NCBI RefSeq assembly: GCF_003862435.1
Contig: NZ_RHGY01000001.1
Coordinates: 248,001-312,000 of the forward strand
Length of the DNA stretch: 64,000 nucleotides
From: Weissella viridescens
GTDB lineage: Bacteria > Bacillota > Bacilli > Lactobacillales > Lactobacillaceae
Direction of reading: 5' to 3'
This document shows, in pieces, positions 36,207 through 46,752 of the stretch; position 1 is the first letter of the stretch, and every line of letters starts with the position of its first letter. Under the pieces are notes generated by a model, which saw only the letters and a program-made list of their open reading frames with translations, had not been told where the DNA came from and did not search any database. A program made the position numbers and the translations under genes.

Positions 36207-36231
36207 AAGGGCGCGCGGGCGTCCTTTTTTT
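36207..36231 (+). terminator. usp terminator
   Basis: AAGGGCGC and GCGTCCTT pair with one G-U around GCGG, followed by T. Confidence 0.8.
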
Positions 36232-36256
36232 ATGGGGAATTTGGGGAGTGTATGAG

Positions 36257-36721
36257 ATGGACCTATTAAATGAATATATCGATGCCTATTTGTCGACGTT
36301 GAAGTATTTGGATGAAGTAATATCTGAGCCGGCGGATGAATATGAGTTATCATTTGAACAATACTTAATTTTGCATAATATAGCCCAACAAGATGGGCTA
36401 ACATTAAGTGATATTGTTGAGAATCGGAGTGTAACTCGGGCGGCAGTGTCGCGACAAATCAAGATGTTGTTAAAGCGTGAGTATGTATATCAAGAACCCG
36501 ATGATCATGATCGGCGCCGAATGCTTTTACATTTAACCGAAGCGGGGGTCGAGGTTGAAAAAATTGTCACCAAGCGTGTGGAGACACGTTTTCAAGGCTG
36601 GGTCGAAGTTTTTGGTCAAACGACAGCGCAAAACATTTTAGAGTTTATCCGCACGTTTGACGACAAAGTGGTTTCAAAGACAAAGGCGCGCGCCCGCAAT
36701 AAAAACGACTTGTCAAGTTAA
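36257..36721 (+). CDS. MarR-family transcriptional regulator
   Basis: 154 aa from the ATG at 36257 (MDLLNEYIDAYL), with GGGGAG 8 bases upstream. Winged-helix region about 35-105: LTLSDIVENRSVTRAAVSRQIKMLL recognition helices, then the DDHDRRRMLLHLTEAG wing, the MarR hallmark. The ligand and target are unknown; the nearest candidates are usp upstream and ldhL downstream of the tRNA. Its 3' end carries the -35 of the tRNA-Gln promoter. Confidence 0.9.
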   Translation: MDLLNEYIDAYLSTLKYLDEVISEPADEYELSFEQYLILHNIAQQDGLTLSDIVENRSVTRAAVSRQIKMLLKREYVYQEPDDHDRRRMLLHLTEAGVEVEKIVTKRVETRFQGWVEVFGQTTAQNILEFIRTFDDKVVSKTKARARNKNDLSS

Positions 36722-36738
36722 AATGAGTGTTGTATAAT
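36710..36738 (+). promoter_or_regulatory. tRNA-Gln promoter
   Basis: TTGTCA and TATAAT are 17 bp apart; the -35 overlaps the end of the MarR gene. Confidence 0.8.
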
Positions 36739-36753
36739 AAACAAGTTGATTTT

Positions 36754-36825
36754 TGGGCATTAGCCAAGCGGTAAGGCAATGGTTTCTGGTATCATTATTC
36801 GCTGGTTCGAATCCAGCATGCCCAG
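36754..36825 (+). tRNA. tRNA-Gln (anticodon CTG)
   Basis: Complete cloverleaf of 72 nt: acceptor TGGGCAT/ATGCCCA, D arm GCC..GGC, anticodon stem ATGGT/ATCAT with loop TTCTGGT (anticodon CTG, unusual G at position 37), T arm GCTGG-TTCGAAT-CCAGC. CCA is not encoded. Confidence 0.93.
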
Positions 36826-36832
36826 CTATTGA

Positions 36833-36862
36833 GAGCAATTCATTTATGGATTGCTCTTTTTT
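36833..36862 (+). terminator. tRNA-Gln terminator
   Basis: GAGCAATTC and GGATTGCTC pair around ATTTAT, followed by T6. Confidence 0.85.
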
Positions 36863-36882
36863 GTACCATTTAAACCCCTGTT

Positions 36883-36911
36883 TTGAATTCCTTTGTGAAA
36901 AATGGTACAAT
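36883..36911 (+). promoter_or_regulatory. ldhL promoter
   Basis: TTGAAT and TACAAT are 17 bp apart, 35 bp before the ldhL start. Confidence 0.7.
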
Positions 36912-36922
36912 GGACTTGTTAA

Positions 36923-37900
<978 letters not shown>

Positions 37901-37904
37901 AATT

Positions 37905-37941
37905 AAAAAAGCTGAACACATAACTGTGTTCAGCTTTTTTT
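37905..37941. terminator. Bidirectional terminator between ldh and alsD
   Basis: AAAAAAGCTGAACACA and TGTGTTCAGCTTTTTT pair around TAAC. Confidence 0.93.
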
Positions 37942-37946
37942 GTGGA

Positions 37947-38660
37947 TTAATGACCACCTTCGGCCGCTTGGATACCTTCCTTTAAACCATCAGCCATTGG
38001 CGTATGATCTCGGAATGCTTCGTTTTCAATGGGCAGGTGGAGTTGGAAATCACTCATGAGTTCAAGCGTCCCTTGTAGTTGTTCGGTGTGGGTTTCAAGT
38101 AAATGACCACCAAATGTGTGGTCATCACTTAGGAAGTGGAGATGCCAACCGGCAGCAACCGTACCTTGATATAATTCTGGGGCGAAATAGCCGACAATCG
38201 TACCGCTGATATTTTCAGCGGTAAAGGTTGGCTGTTTTTGGGCAACTTCCAATAGACTTGGATATGGTGCCGTAGACTTAGGCGCTGCTCGAACCAAAAC
38301 ATCTTTAAAGTTACCATGTAACTCTAAGGCAGCAAAATTGTTTGTGAAATGATATTGATGTTGCAAGTCAGCTAGGCTGGCAAAATCAGTGGGGGCTAAA
38401 TCAAGCGCAATTGCATCATCAGAAGCGAAGTGGACAGTCGCGAAAGGAAGGGTTGTCCCCATGTCGGTAATGTGGTTGACGTGACCGTATTCGTCGGCTT
38501 GATGTACATCGCCATTTAAGATGATGACTTCGCCATCGACACCATCGAGCGTTCCAATTCCGGTATCACCGTGGGTAAGTAGATCACCAATCGTTGTGGT
38601 GCCTTGCATTTGTTTAGCCATTAAAGCGGCTAGGGTGCTATGTTGATAAATTTTTGACAT
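37947..38660 (-). CDS. alsD: Alpha-acetolactate decarboxylase
   Basis: Converts acetolactate to acetoin. 237 aa from the ATG at 38660 (MSKIYQHSTLAALMA), chosen for GGAGG upstream; the frame is open to 38687 without RBS. Characteristic residues: TIGDLLTHGDTGIGTLDGVDGE near the start and the metal-binding GWHLHFLSDDHTFGGHLLE near 170-190 with His-x-His and His. Second gene of the alsS-alsD operon (44-bp gap). Confidence 0.95.
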   Translation of the reverse strand: MSKIYQHSTLAALMAKQMQGTTTIGDLLTHGDTGIGTLDGVDGEVIILNGDVHQADEYGHVNHITDMGTTLPFATVHFASDDAIALDLAPTDFASLADLQHQYHFTNNFAALELHGNFKDVLVRAAPKSTAPYPSLLEVAQKQPTFTAENISGTIVGYFAPELYQGTVAAGWHLHFLSDDHTFGGHLLETHTEQLQGTLELMSDFQLHLPIENEAFRDHTPMADGLKEGIQAAEGGH

Positions 38661-38704
38661 TTCAATTCCTCCAAAAAAAGCCGCCAAGGGCAGCTTGTCT
38701 ATTT

Positions 38705-40390
38705 TTAACCTTCTGATTCAACTAATTCAGCTAATTCAAAATTATGTGAGTAATCAACAGGAATGTCGACAACGACAGGACCTTCGGTAGCAAAGGCTTC
38801 ATCAAGGACAGCATCAAGTTGATCGGGATTTTCGACACGAAGTCCCTTAGCGCCATTTGCTTCGGCGAACTTAACGATATCAATGTTGGCGAATTTAACA
38901 CCAGCAGATTGACCGTCGTACTTCTTTTCTTCTTGGAACTTAACCATGTCGTAGTTGGCATTGTCATTCCAAACCAAGCTAACGGTGTTTAAACCAAGTG
39001 CAACGGCTGTTGAAAGTTCTTGTCCAGAGAAGAAGAAACCACCGTCTCCTGAAACGGAAACAGACTTCGCGTTTGGACGAACCATGGCAGCGGCCATTGC
39101 CCATGGCAACCCAACCCCAAGGGTTTGCATACCGTTTGAAATCAAGAAGTGACGTGGTACGTATGACTTGAAATGACGTGCCATCCAGATATAGTGTGAT
39201 CCGATATCAGTTGAAACAGTCATGTCATCAGTCACATGTGCTTGCAATGACTTAATCACATTAAGTGGGTGGTTAAGGTTTGCGGCAGCTGGCGTGTATG
39301 TCGCTTCATCTGCTTCACGTAGTTCTTGCTTAAAGCTAGCCAATTGCTCAAGTGATGCATTAGGCATCTCATAACCGACAATTCGTGATTGTAAGTCATG
39401 CAATGTGTCAGCGATATTACCGATCAATTGACGTTCTGGTGCAAAGTGATTATCAATTTGTGCGGCAGTTGTATCTAATGAAACAATGCGCAAATTCTTT
39501 TCAGCATTCCAGTTACGAGGTTCGTATTCGATGGCATCATAACCGACAGTAATCACCAAGTCAGACTTAGCTAAGAGTTGGTCACCAACTTGGTTACGGA
39601 ACAAACCGATACGACCGAAGAAGGTTGCAGGTTCAAGGTCACGTGAAATGACCCCAGCCCCTTGGAAAGTTTCGACAACTGGCAATGTTGTTTGCGTGAG
39701 CAAATCATGCAAAGCGTCAGTTGTGGCATCGTCAGATCCGCGTTGACCAACCAAGATAACTGGTAACTTAGCACTTTTAATTTGGTCGGCTAACCAATCG
39801 ATATCAGTGATTGAAGCGGCACCCATGCGTGGAGCTTGAACTTCAGGAATCGCTTTTGTTGAGACAACTGCATCATCAACGTCTTGAGGTAATGAGACGA
39901 ATGCTGCGCCGGGCTTAGGACCATTGGCGGCAACGATTGCGTTTGAAACGATTTCAGAAATGTTTTCTGGGTCTTGAATTTCAGCTGAATAATTGGTGAT
40001 TGGCGCGAAAATTGCAGTTGCAGGTGTACTTTGGTGTGTTAAACGATAAAGGTCTTTACGAGGAACTTGACCACCGATGGCAAGTAATGGATCACCTTCG
40101 GCGCTGGCAGTCATTAAGCCTGTGGCCAAGTTACCAACTCCAGGTCCTGAAGTCGCGATGACAACACCAGGCTTACCCGTGATGCGGGCAAACCCCTGGG
40201 CCATGAAGATGGCGTTTTGTTCGTGGCGTGTGACAACAAGCTTTGGTGACTTTTCACCAGCAGCTGGGTGGTCCAAACGTTCAAAAAGACGGTCGATCTT
40301 GGCACCAGGGATACCGAAGACGAGGTCAATATCGTTGTTATTTAAAGTGTTAACGAGTAAATCTGCACCATATTCTTGCTTTTCTGTCAT
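38705..40390 (-). CDS. alsS: Acetolactate synthase, catabolic (thiamine diphosphate)
   Basis: 561 aa. N-terminal pyrimidine-binding domain with the FGIPGAKIDRLFE motif, the catalytic Glu in VTRHEQNA, a central domain, and the C-terminal ThDP motif GDGGFFFSGQEL..NDN. The close relation to catabolic AlsS (no FAD-loop residues typical of IlvB) and the alsD partner indicate the acetoin pathway that removes excess pyruvate and acid. RBS GAGGGG. A TACAAT box lies on the minus strand at 40442-40447. Divergent from the ClpE-like gene. Confidence 0.95.
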   Translation of the reverse strand: MTEKQEYGADLLVNTLNNNDIDLVFGIPGAKIDRLFERLDHPAAGEKSPKLVVTRHEQNAIFMAQGFARITGKPGVVIATSGPGVGNLATGLMTASAEGDPLLAIGGQVPRKDLYRLTHQSTPATAIFAPITNYSAEIQDPENISEIVSNAIVAANGPKPGAAFVSLPQDVDDAVVSTKAIPEVQAPRMGAASITDIDWLADQIKSAKLPVILVGQRGSDDATTDALHDLLTQTTLPVVETFQGAGVISRDLEPATFFGRIGLFRNQVGDQLLAKSDLVITVGYDAIEYEPRNWNAEKNLRIVSLDTTAAQIDNHFAPERQLIGNIADTLHDLQSRIVGYEMPNASLEQLASFKQELREADEATYTPAAANLNHPLNVIKSLQAHVTDDMTVSTDIGSHYIWMARHFKSYVPRHFLISNGMQTLGVGLPWAMAAAMVRPNAKSVSVSGDGGFFFSGQELSTAVALGLNTVSLVWNDNANYDMVKFQEEKKYDGQSAGVKFANIDIVKFAEANGAKGLRVENPDQLDAVLDEAFATEGPVVVDIPVDYSHNFELAELVESEG

Positions 40391-40598
40391 GTTAGAAAAA
40401 ATTCCCCTCTATATATATGTAAATAATAAAACGTTGGTTTCATTGTACAACAAAACTTTGCGAAAAGAGAGTAAAGTTTAAAAGTTTTAAAATAAAGCTG
40501 TTTTTTAGTTCAATTTAAAGTTTCAGTGTATAACAAATGTCATTAACGACATTAATGTGACATTTATTTCAAATTTATGAAAAAAATGTCAAAAAAGA

Positions 40599-40625
40599 CT
40601 TGCACTCTTTGAACAAGAGTGCTAA
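40599..40625 (+). promoter_or_regulatory. CIRCE element (HrcA operator)
   Basis: CTTGCACTC-N9-GAGTGCTAA matches the CIRCE inverted repeat (TTAGCACTC-N9-GAGTGCTAA) with two changes in the first arm. It covers the -35 and spacer of the promoter downstream. Confidence 0.92.
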
Positions 40626-40628
40626 TAT
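40600..40628 (+). promoter_or_regulatory. Promoter of the ClpE-like gene
   Basis: TTGCAC and TAATAT are 17 bp apart within and just after the CIRCE element. The 110-nt leader that follows contains two short hairpins (GGCTAA/TTAGCC and AATCG/CGATT). The rest of 40391-40598 shows no gene. Confidence 0.75.
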
Positions 40629-40748
40629 AGTATTTGTAAGTTAGGAATGGCTAAGAAGTAAAAGTTAGCCCGAATCGCTAAAACGATTACGCCTGACGAA
40701 TGTTAACTACAGATACAAACATTGTACAGAAATTAGGAGGCCGCAACT

Positions 40749-42893
40749 ATGGCACAAGATACATTTGGATTTTCAGACTTTGATGATATTTTTCGGATGA
40801 TGAATAACGATGCGTCACGCATGAACCGGTCACAACAAGATCAAATGAGAAATCAACAAATGCGTGGACAACGCGCACCACAACAACCTAAAGAAGAAAA
40901 GGGTATGTTAGACCAATATGGTGTTAACATGACTGAACTTGCCCGTCGTGGAAAGTTCGACCCAGTCATCGGACGTGATGATGAAATCGATCGCGTCATT
41001 GAAATTTTGAACCGTCGTTCAAAGAACAACCCAGTTTTGATTGGAGAACCTGGAGTTGGTAAGACAGCTGTTGTTGAAGGATTGGCACAAGCAATTGTAA
41101 ACGCCAAGGTTCCAGCAAAGTTGCAAGATAAGGAAGTCATTCGTTTGGATGTTGTTTCACTTGTTCAAGGAACTGGTGTACGAGGTGAATTTGAAGAGCG
41201 TATGCAACAATTAATGGATGAAGTTTCAAAGCGTAAGGATGTTATCCTATTCATCGACGAAATTCATGAAATCATGGGTGCCGGTGGAACTGGAGAAGGT
41301 TCAATGGACGCTGGAAACATTTTGAAGCCAGCTTTGGCTCGTGGAGATTTCCAATTAGTTGGTGCAACAACTTTGAATGAGTACCGTGATATTGAAAAAG
41401 ACGGAGCGATTGCACGTCGTTTGCAAACCGTTATGGTCGACGAACCTTCAACTGATGAAGCTGTTCAAATCTTGAAGGGTATCCAACCTAAGTATGAGGA
41501 TTACCACAAGGTAAAGTACTCAGAAGGTGCTATCCAAGCTGCTGTTGATTTGTCAAACCGTTACATTCAAGAGCGTTTCTTGCCTGACAAGGCGATTGAT
41601 TTGATGGATGAAGCTGGATCAAAGAAGAACCTTTCATTGAAGGTTGGGGATCCAAAGGAAATCCAAAAGAAGATTGATGCAGCTGAGGCTAACAAGAAGC
41701 AAGCAGCTGATGATGAAGACTTCGAAAAGGCTGGTTACTGGCGTGACCAAATCAACCAATTGACTTTGCAACTAGAATCAATTGAAAGTCAAAAGCCTCA
41801 AGACGATTCAACTAAGACAGTTACAAAGCGTGACATCGAAAAGATCGTTGAAGAGAAGACTGGTATTCCAGTCGGTGAATTGGCTGAATCAGAACAAACA
41901 CAACTCAAGAACTTGGATAAGAACCTTTCAGACCACGTGATTGGACAAGAAAAGGCAACTGAACAAGTTGCACAATCAATCCGTCGTAACCGTGTCGGCT
42001 TTAACAAGTCAGGTCGTCCAATTGGTAGCTTCTTGTTCGTTGGACCAACTGGTGTTGGTAAGACAGAAACTGCAAAGCAATTGGCAAAGGAATTGTTCGG
42101 TACTGAAGACAACATGATTCGTTTCGATATGTCAGAATACATGGAGAAGCAATCAGTTTCTAAGTTAATCGGAGCACCTGCTGGATATGTTGGATACGAA
42201 GAGTCTGGTCAATTGACTGAAGCTGTTCGTCGCCACCCATACTCAATCGTGCTTTTGGATGAGGTTGAAAAGGCTCACCCAGACGTCATGAACATGTTCC
42301 TACAAATTCTTGATGATGGACGTTTGACAGATGCACAAGGACACGTTGTATCATTTAAGGATACAATCGTCATCATGACATCTAACGCCGGACAAGATGC
42401 ACCAGAAGATACACCATTGATGGATCGTTTGGCACCATACTTCAAGCCAGAATTCTTGAACCGTTTCGATGCGATTGTTGAATTTGATGCTTTGAGCAAG
42501 GATAACCTACACAAGATTGTTAACTTGATGCTAGATGACATGAACAAGACAATCTCAGCAAAGGGATTGCATGTACATGTGACTGATGCAGCTAAGGATA
42601 TGTTAGTTGATGAAGGTTACGACCCTAAGATGGGTGCTCGTCCACTACGTCGTGTCATTCAAAATCAACTTGAAAACAAGATTGCTGACTTCTACCTTGA
42701 TAACCCTGAAGTGAAGGATTTGCGTGCCGAAGTACATCACGATACAATCGCGATTGTTGCTGAGACTGATCCTGATCAAGAAGTGGTTGATGAAAAGGAA
42801 GAAAAGGCTGATGCAAAGGCTGAAGCTGTGACTGAAGCTGAAGATAAGGCTTTTGAAGCTAATGATGAATTAGAAGCAGACCCAGAAGTATAA
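40749..42893 (+). CDS. clpE: ClpE-like AAA+ unfoldase without zinc finger
   Basis: 714 aa, two AAA+ modules: Walker A GEPGVGKT and GPTGVGKTE, with Walker [10 protein letters not shown] and VLLDEVEKA. The core [20 protein letters not shown] and the UVR-like coiled coil (about 303-350) are ClpE-like rather than ClpL. The N terminus (about 50 Gln/Asn/Arg-rich residues) lacks the CxxC zinc finger of typical ClpE and the double Clp-N domain of ClpC. The last 50 residues are acidic. Probable partner of ClpP. Control by HrcA through CIRCE. RBS TAGGAGG. Confidence 0.88.
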   Translation: MAQDTFGFSDFDDIFRMMNNDASRMNRSQQDQMRNQQMRGQRAPQQPKEEKGMLDQYGVNMTELARRGKFDPVIGRDDEIDRVIEILNRRSKNNPVLIGEPGVGKTAVVEGLAQAIVNAKVPAKLQDKEVIRLDVVSLVQGTGVRGEFEERMQQLMDEVSKRKDVILFIDEIHEIMGAGGTGEGSMDAGNILKPALARGDFQLVGATTLNEYRDIEKDGAIARRLQTVMVDEPSTDEAVQILKGIQPKYEDYHKVKYSEGAIQAAVDLSNRYIQERFLPDKAIDLMDEAGSKKNLSLKVGDPKEIQKKIDAAEANKKQAADDEDFEKAGYWRDQINQLTLQLESIESQKPQDDSTKTVTKRDIEKIVEEKTGIPVGELAESEQTQLKNLDKNLSDHVIGQEKATEQVAQSIRRNRVGFNKSGRPIGSFLFVGPTGVGKTETAKQLAKELFGTEDNMIRFDMSEYMEKQSVSKLIGAPAGYVGYEESGQLTEAVRRHPYSIVLLDEVEKAHPDVMNMFLQILDDGRLTDAQGHVVSFKDTIVIMTSNAGQDAPEDTPLMDRLAPYFKPEFLNRFDAIVEFDALSKDNLHKIVNLMLDDMNKTISAKGLHVHVTDAAKDMLVDEGYDPKMGARPLRRVIQNQLENKIADFYLDNPEVKDLRAEVHHDTIAIVAETDPDQEVVDEKEEKADAKAEAVTEAEDKAFEANDELEADPEV

Positions 42894-42908
42894 TCTGTTT
42901 GCGAAAAT

Positions 42909-42941
42909 AAAAAGACTGTCAGAGATGGCGGTCTTTTTTTT
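42909..42941 (+). terminator. Terminator of the ClpE-like gene
   Basis: AAAGACTGTC..GGCGGTCTTT imperfect stem followed by T8. Confidence 0.75.
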
Positions 42942-43180
42942 ATTGATTTACGCCTATTAGTTTAAGAAAGAGTAAAGGTGTGTTAGAATAGTAATTGTGA
43001 ATTTATTAACGACGCAATGCTTTTAATTAGTGAATTGAGATACTGAAATGTAATAAAAGTAATTGAAACGCAAATGCTAGCAAATTAAAACGCAACAGCG
43101 AAGTAGTATACTCATTAAGTAATAGTTAGTACTTAAAAGACGAAATTAAAAAGTAGATAGCATTTTTGGAGGATGGGAAT

Positions 43181-43825
43181 ATGAATACAACAGTAAAGAA
43201 TACCTTATTGGCGACCGTTGGTGCCGCTGCTGCCTTTGGTGGTGCAACAGCCGTTGCTTCTGCCGACTCAGTAACCGTTAAATCTGGTGATACGCTTTAT
43301 TCAATTGCTAAGGCAAATGGCGTTTCAGTTGATGAATTAGCTTCAATTAATAATGTGACAAACCCGAACTTGATTTTCGTTGGTCAAAGCCTTGAATTAT
43401 CAAAGAACGCATCTGCCCCTAAGCAAACAACAGTAAAGCCTGCAGCAACACAACAACAAGTAGCTGCAAAGCCTGTTGCGAGTGCATCACATGCAGTGAT
43501 GGATGCATCTAACACATACCCAGCTGGTCAATGTACTTGGTTTGTTAAGAATGCTGCACCTTGGGTTGGTAACAATTGGGGTAACGCTACAAACTGGTCT
43601 GCTAGTGCAGCTGCTGCTGGATTCTCAGTGAGCGGAACACCAAAGGTTGGTTCAGTTGCTGTATTCGGTGCGGGTGTTGGTGGTGCAGATCCTGTCTACG
43701 GTCACGTTGCTATGGTCGATGCAGTTAACCCTGATGGAACAATTACGATTTCTGAAGGGAACTACGCTGGAATGGCCTACCACACACGTACAATTTCAAC
43801 TGCTGGCCTCCAATTCATTAACTAA
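43181..43825 (+). CDS. Secreted LysM-CHAP peptidoglycan hydrolase
   Basis: 214 aa from the ATG at 43181 (GGAGG 8 bases upstream; the frame is open to a TTG at 43166). Signal peptide to about residue 28 (AVASADS), LysM at 30-73 ([28 protein letters not shown]), Lys/Pro/Gln linker, CHAP 105-214 with Cys118 (PAGQCTWF), His175 (YGHVAM) and Glu192 (SEGNY). The size and layout match small amidase/endopeptidases of LAB involved in cell separation. The CHAP domain is close to that of the 818-aa protein. A 287-bp AT-rich leader precedes it. Confidence 0.95.
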   Translation: MNTTVKNTLLATVGAAAAFGGATAVASADSVTVKSGDTLYSIAKANGVSVDELASINNVTNPNLIFVGQSLELSKNASAPKQTTVKPAATQQQVAAKPVASASHAVMDASNTYPAGQCTWFVKNAAPWVGNNWGNATNWSASAAAAGFSVSGTPKVGSVAVFGAGVGGADPVYGHVAMVDAVNPDGTITISEGNYAGMAYHTRTISTAGLQFIN

Positions 43826-43845
43826 TTTTGAAAAATGTTAGCTAG

Positions 43846-43873
43846 CGAGCTCGTTTATGCGGGCTCGTTTTTT
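43846..43873 (+). terminator. Terminator after LysM-CHAP gene
   Basis: CGAGCTCG and CGGGCTCG pair (one G-U) around TTTATG, followed by T6. Confidence 0.8.
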
Positions 43874-43898
43874 GTATCATTAAGAAAAAGGTGACAAA

Positions 43899-44441
43899 AT
43901 GGCTTATAAGATGGAACCAGGACGAGTGGTCCACTTAAATGATTTAGATGAAGTTGACAGTGAAATTGTCTTTAAGGCGCCGCAGGGAGAACAAGCGTTT
44001 GAAATTATCTCGGCCTATTTTACACCTGGGACGCAGACCCAACGCATTCAAAATAAAATGATGCAGATGGTCATGGATAGTATGCGTGCCAATTTGTGGG
44101 ATGTGGTGCATCGAGTCTTAGGGAAACCATATCAACTACGAGGCAATCGACCAGATGCAGGATTCGATCTAGGTGGGCTTATTCAATATATATACAATAA
44201 TATTTACGGGGTAAGCTTCCCAAATGACGTTAAAAAGCAATTGGCTAGTGTGCAACACTTACCACTGAATGAAGCAATGCCAGGTGATTTACTGTTTTGG
44301 GGTAATCCGAACCTTATTTCAAATGCTGGTGTTTACTTGGGCGGAGGACGCTATCTGACTGTTGATTTAATTGGTGGAATCGTTGAAATTCAAACGGTCT
44401 CGAAGACGTGGATGCCTGACTTTGTCGGTAGTTTACGATAG
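43899..44441 (+). CDS. Cytoplasmic NlpC/P60-like protein with lost catalytic residues
   Basis: 180 aa without signal peptide. Residues 65-180 follow the NlpC/P60 pattern (LGKPYQLRG, GFD-x-GGLIQYIY, PGDLLFWG, AGVYLGGGRYL). The nucleophile Cys of GFDCSGL is Leu91 (GFDLGGL), and the His of SHVGIY is Asn142 (SNAGVY). Both changes are clear in the DNA. It cannot act as a cysteine peptidase in the normal way, and lies in the cytoplasm, so a binding or regulatory role is likelier. First gene of a cluster with a GNAT, dut, radA, yacL. Confidence 0.75.
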   Translation: MAYKMEPGRVVHLNDLDEVDSEIVFKAPQGEQAFEIISAYFTPGTQTQRIQNKMMQMVMDSMRANLWDVVHRVLGKPYQLRGNRPDAGFDLGGLIQYIYNNIYGVSFPNDVKKQLASVQHLPLNEAMPGDLLFWGNPNLISNAGVYLGGGRYLTVDLIGGIVEIQTVSKTWMPDFVGSLR

Positions 44442-44451
44442 GAGGATATGT

Positions 44452-44745
44452 ATGACTTATAAATTTTTACACGAACCAGGTCGCTTCTATTTAGAAGATG
44501 ATGCAGGTGCAACCATAGCCGAAATTGACTATGCGGAAAGTGATACACCAAAGGTTTGGACCATTGATCATACCTTTGTCGCACCTGCATTACGGGGTGC
44601 GGGAATGGCGGGTCAATTGTTGGATCGATTAGCGGAAGAAGCCCGCGCACAACACGTTAAGTTGAAGCCGGTTTGTGCTTATGCCAAAGCGGCTTTTACA
44701 CGCGATGCTAAGTATGATGATGTGAGTGCTGAATCAAGCGAATGA
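44452..44745 (+). CDS. Short GNAT-like N-acetyltransferase (YjdJ type)
   Basis: 97 aa from the ATG at 44452, TAGGAGG upstream. The acetyl-CoA pyrophosphate loop VAPALRGAGMAGQL (about residues 42-55) fits the GCN5-related short GNAT family (PF14542), which lacks the usual first strands. Target unknown. It begins 10 bp after the NlpC-like gene. Confidence 0.85.
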   Translation: MTYKFLHEPGRFYLEDDAGATIAEIDYAESDTPKVWTIDHTFVAPALRGAGMAGQLLDRLAEEARAQHVKLKPVCAYAKAAFTRDAKYDDVSAESSE

Positions 44746-44810
44746 CTTTAGTAATCATTTGAATTTAGTTATAATAGAATGTATGAATTTATATGAAATG
44801 AGAAAATAAA

Positions 44811-45353
44811 ATGGCGCGGAAATTTGAAATTGTTGAAAAGTATCGAGATGCAGACCTAGAACTACCTAAGCGGGCAACCCGTCAAGCGGCTGGTTATGAT
44901 TTTCAAGCAGCAACTGATTTTACGTTGCCATCAATCTGGCGTGTGCCGTTTTTACGCGTTTTGAAAAAGTTGCGCATTGGCGAAGCTTTGACGACTGATG
45001 AAATGAAGCAGGCAAAAGCTGACGTTAAACCGCTTTTAGTACCAACGGGTATTAAAGTGTATATGGGAGAAAATGAATACTTAATGATTGCGAATCGTTC
45101 ATCAAATCCGCTAAAGCGTGGATTTGTATTGCCTAATGGTGTCGGAATCATTGATGCGGATTATGTGGATAATGAACAAAACGAAGGTGAAATTTTTGTT
45201 CAAATGATTAACTGGGGATTGACGGATCGCACGATTAAAAAGGGTGAACGCATTGCCCAAGGGATCTTTATGCCATTCCTAGTAATAGATGATGATGCAC
45301 AAGATACTAAAGCAGACCGTACGGGTGGATTTGGTAGTTCTGGCGTCAAGTAA
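44811..45353 (+). CDS. dut: dUTP diphosphatase
   Basis: Hydrolyses dUTP to dUMP. 180 aa with the five trimeric dUTPase motifs: AGYDFQA (I), NRSSNPLKRG (II), LPNGVGIIDADY (III), GERIAQGIF (IV) and RTGGFGSSG (V). A 35-residue insert between motifs I and II (about 42-78) is typical of LAB dUTPases. The RBS is weak. radA starts 9 bp after the stop. Confidence 0.95.
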   Translation: MARKFEIVEKYRDADLELPKRATRQAAGYDFQAATDFTLPSIWRVPFLRVLKKLRIGEALTTDEMKQAKADVKPLLVPTGIKVYMGENEYLMIANRSSNPLKRGFVLPNGVGIIDADYVDNEQNEGEIFVQMINWGLTDRTIKKGERIAQGIFMPFLVIDDDAQDTKADRTGGFGSSGVK

Positions 45354-45362
45354 GGAGTAACA

Positions 45363-46739
45363 ATGGCAAAAACAAAAACGCAGTTTGTTTGTTCAAACTG
45401 TGGAAACGTTTCTCAACGCTACATGGGACGTTGTCCATCATGTGGTGCCTGGGGAACTTTGGTTGAAGAAGTACAACAACCAGAAAAAGCAGACCGCAAA
45501 TCACGCGTCAACTTAGCTGGGCAGACGGCTAAAGTTGAACGTCTTGATCAGGTCGATATCGAAGAGACGCCACGCATCTTGACACAATCAGAAGAATTTA
45601 ATCGCGTCTTAGGTGGGGGGATTGTACCAGGATCATTAGTTTTGATTGGTGGTGACCCTGGAATTGGAAAATCAACATTGTTGCTCCAAATTTCAGGAGA
45701 CTTATCAAGTCACGGGCAACGCGTGCTGTATGTTTCGGGTGAAGAAAGTGCATCACAAATTAAGTTGCGGGCCGAACGGTTGGGTGTCCAAGGGGATGCA
45801 GAGTTTTATTTGTATCCTGAAACAGACATGTCCGCCATTCGTAAGGCAATTGATGAATCAAAACCTGATTTTGTGGTCATTGATTCCATCCAAACGATGC
45901 AACAGCCGGATATTAGTTCGGCGATTGGCTCAGTGGCGCAAATTCGTGAGACGACGGCTGAACTTTTGCAGATTGCCAAAACAAATGGGATTACCATTTT
46001 TATCGTGGGTCACGTGACAAAAGAAGGGGCTATCGCTGGTCCGAAGATTTTGGAGCACATGGTCGATACGGTTTTGTATTTTGAAGGGGATAATCAACGG
46101 AGCTATCGCTTACTACGGGCAGCTAAAAACCGCTTTGGTTCGACGAACGAATTAGGTGTGTTTGAAATGGTGCATGAAGGATTAAGTGAAGTTAAAAACC
46201 CTTCTGAAATGTTCCTAGAAGAACGTTTGGAGCATGCGAGCGGCTCAGCCGTTGTGGTTGCTTTGGAAGGAACACGACCCGTGTTAGTTGAAGTGCAGGC
46301 CTTGGTGACTCCGACAGTCTTTGGGAATGCACAACGAACAGCTTCGGGAATTGATCGCAATCGTGTGTCAGTGTTGATGGCCGTATTAGAAAAGCGAGCC
46401 AACTTGTTGATGCAAAATGAAGATGCCTATGTACGTGCAGCCGGTGGTGTGAAACTTGAAGAGCCAGGGATTGATCTAGCGTTAGCTGTCGCGATTGCGT
46501 CAAGTTATCGTGATAAGGAAACTCGTGTGGGAGATGCCTTTGTGGGTGAAATCGGGTTGACAGGTGAAATTCGCCGTGTGCCAAGAATGCTTGACCGCAT
46601 TTTGGAAGCACAAAAATTGGGCTTCAAGCGTGTCTTTGTACCACAAAAAGCGCTTGAAGGTAAGCAAGATGAGATTAAAGATATCGAAGTCGTCAGTGTT
46701 AAAACGCTCGCCGATGCGTTACAGCGGGCGCTAGATTAG
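45363..46739 (+). CDS. radA: DNA repair protein RadA
   Basis: 458 aa. N-terminal four-Cys zinc finger (CSNCG and CPSCGAWG), RecA-like ATPase with Walker [11 protein letters not shown] at about 97-106, the RadA-specific KNRFG motif, and a C-terminal Lon-like domain (about 285-455). It acts as a branch-migrating helicase in recombination and repair. RBS AAGGAG. Translationally close to dut upstream and yacL downstream. Confidence 0.97.
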   Translation: MAKTKTQFVCSNCGNVSQRYMGRCPSCGAWGTLVEEVQQPEKADRKSRVNLAGQTAKVERLDQVDIEETPRILTQSEEFNRVLGGGIVPGSLVLIGGDPGIGKSTLLLQISGDLSSHGQRVLYVSGEESASQIKLRAERLGVQGDAEFYLYPETDMSAIRKAIDESKPDFVVIDSIQTMQQPDISSAIGSVAQIRETTAELLQIAKTNGITIFIVGHVTKEGAIAGPKILEHMVDTVLYFEGDNQRSYRLLRAAKNRFGSTNELGVFEMVHEGLSEVKNPSEMFLEERLEHASGSAVVVALEGTRPVLVEVQALVTPTVFGNAQRTASGIDRNRVSVLMAVLEKRANLLMQNEDAYVRAAGGVKLEEPGIDLALAVAIASSYRDKETRVGDAFVGEIGLTGEIRRVPRMLDRILEAQKLGFKRVFVPQKALEGKQDEIKDIEVVSVKTLADALQRALD

Positions 46740-46752
46740 GAGGAGTTAGTTG

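Noticed and set aside
38661-38687. Longer N terminus for alsD
   Set aside because: The extra nine codons overlap the GGAGG RBS that serves the start at 38660.
40585-40598. A GTCAAA sequence next to CIRCE that might be a CtsR heptad
   Set aside because: Only one heptad is present; the tandem partner at 3-bp spacing is missing.
43040-43065. TGTAATAAAAGTAAT resembling a WalR box upstream of the LysM-CHAP gene
   Set aside because: The second half lacks the TG and the spacing does not fit; without a search it cannot be distinguished from AT-rich background.
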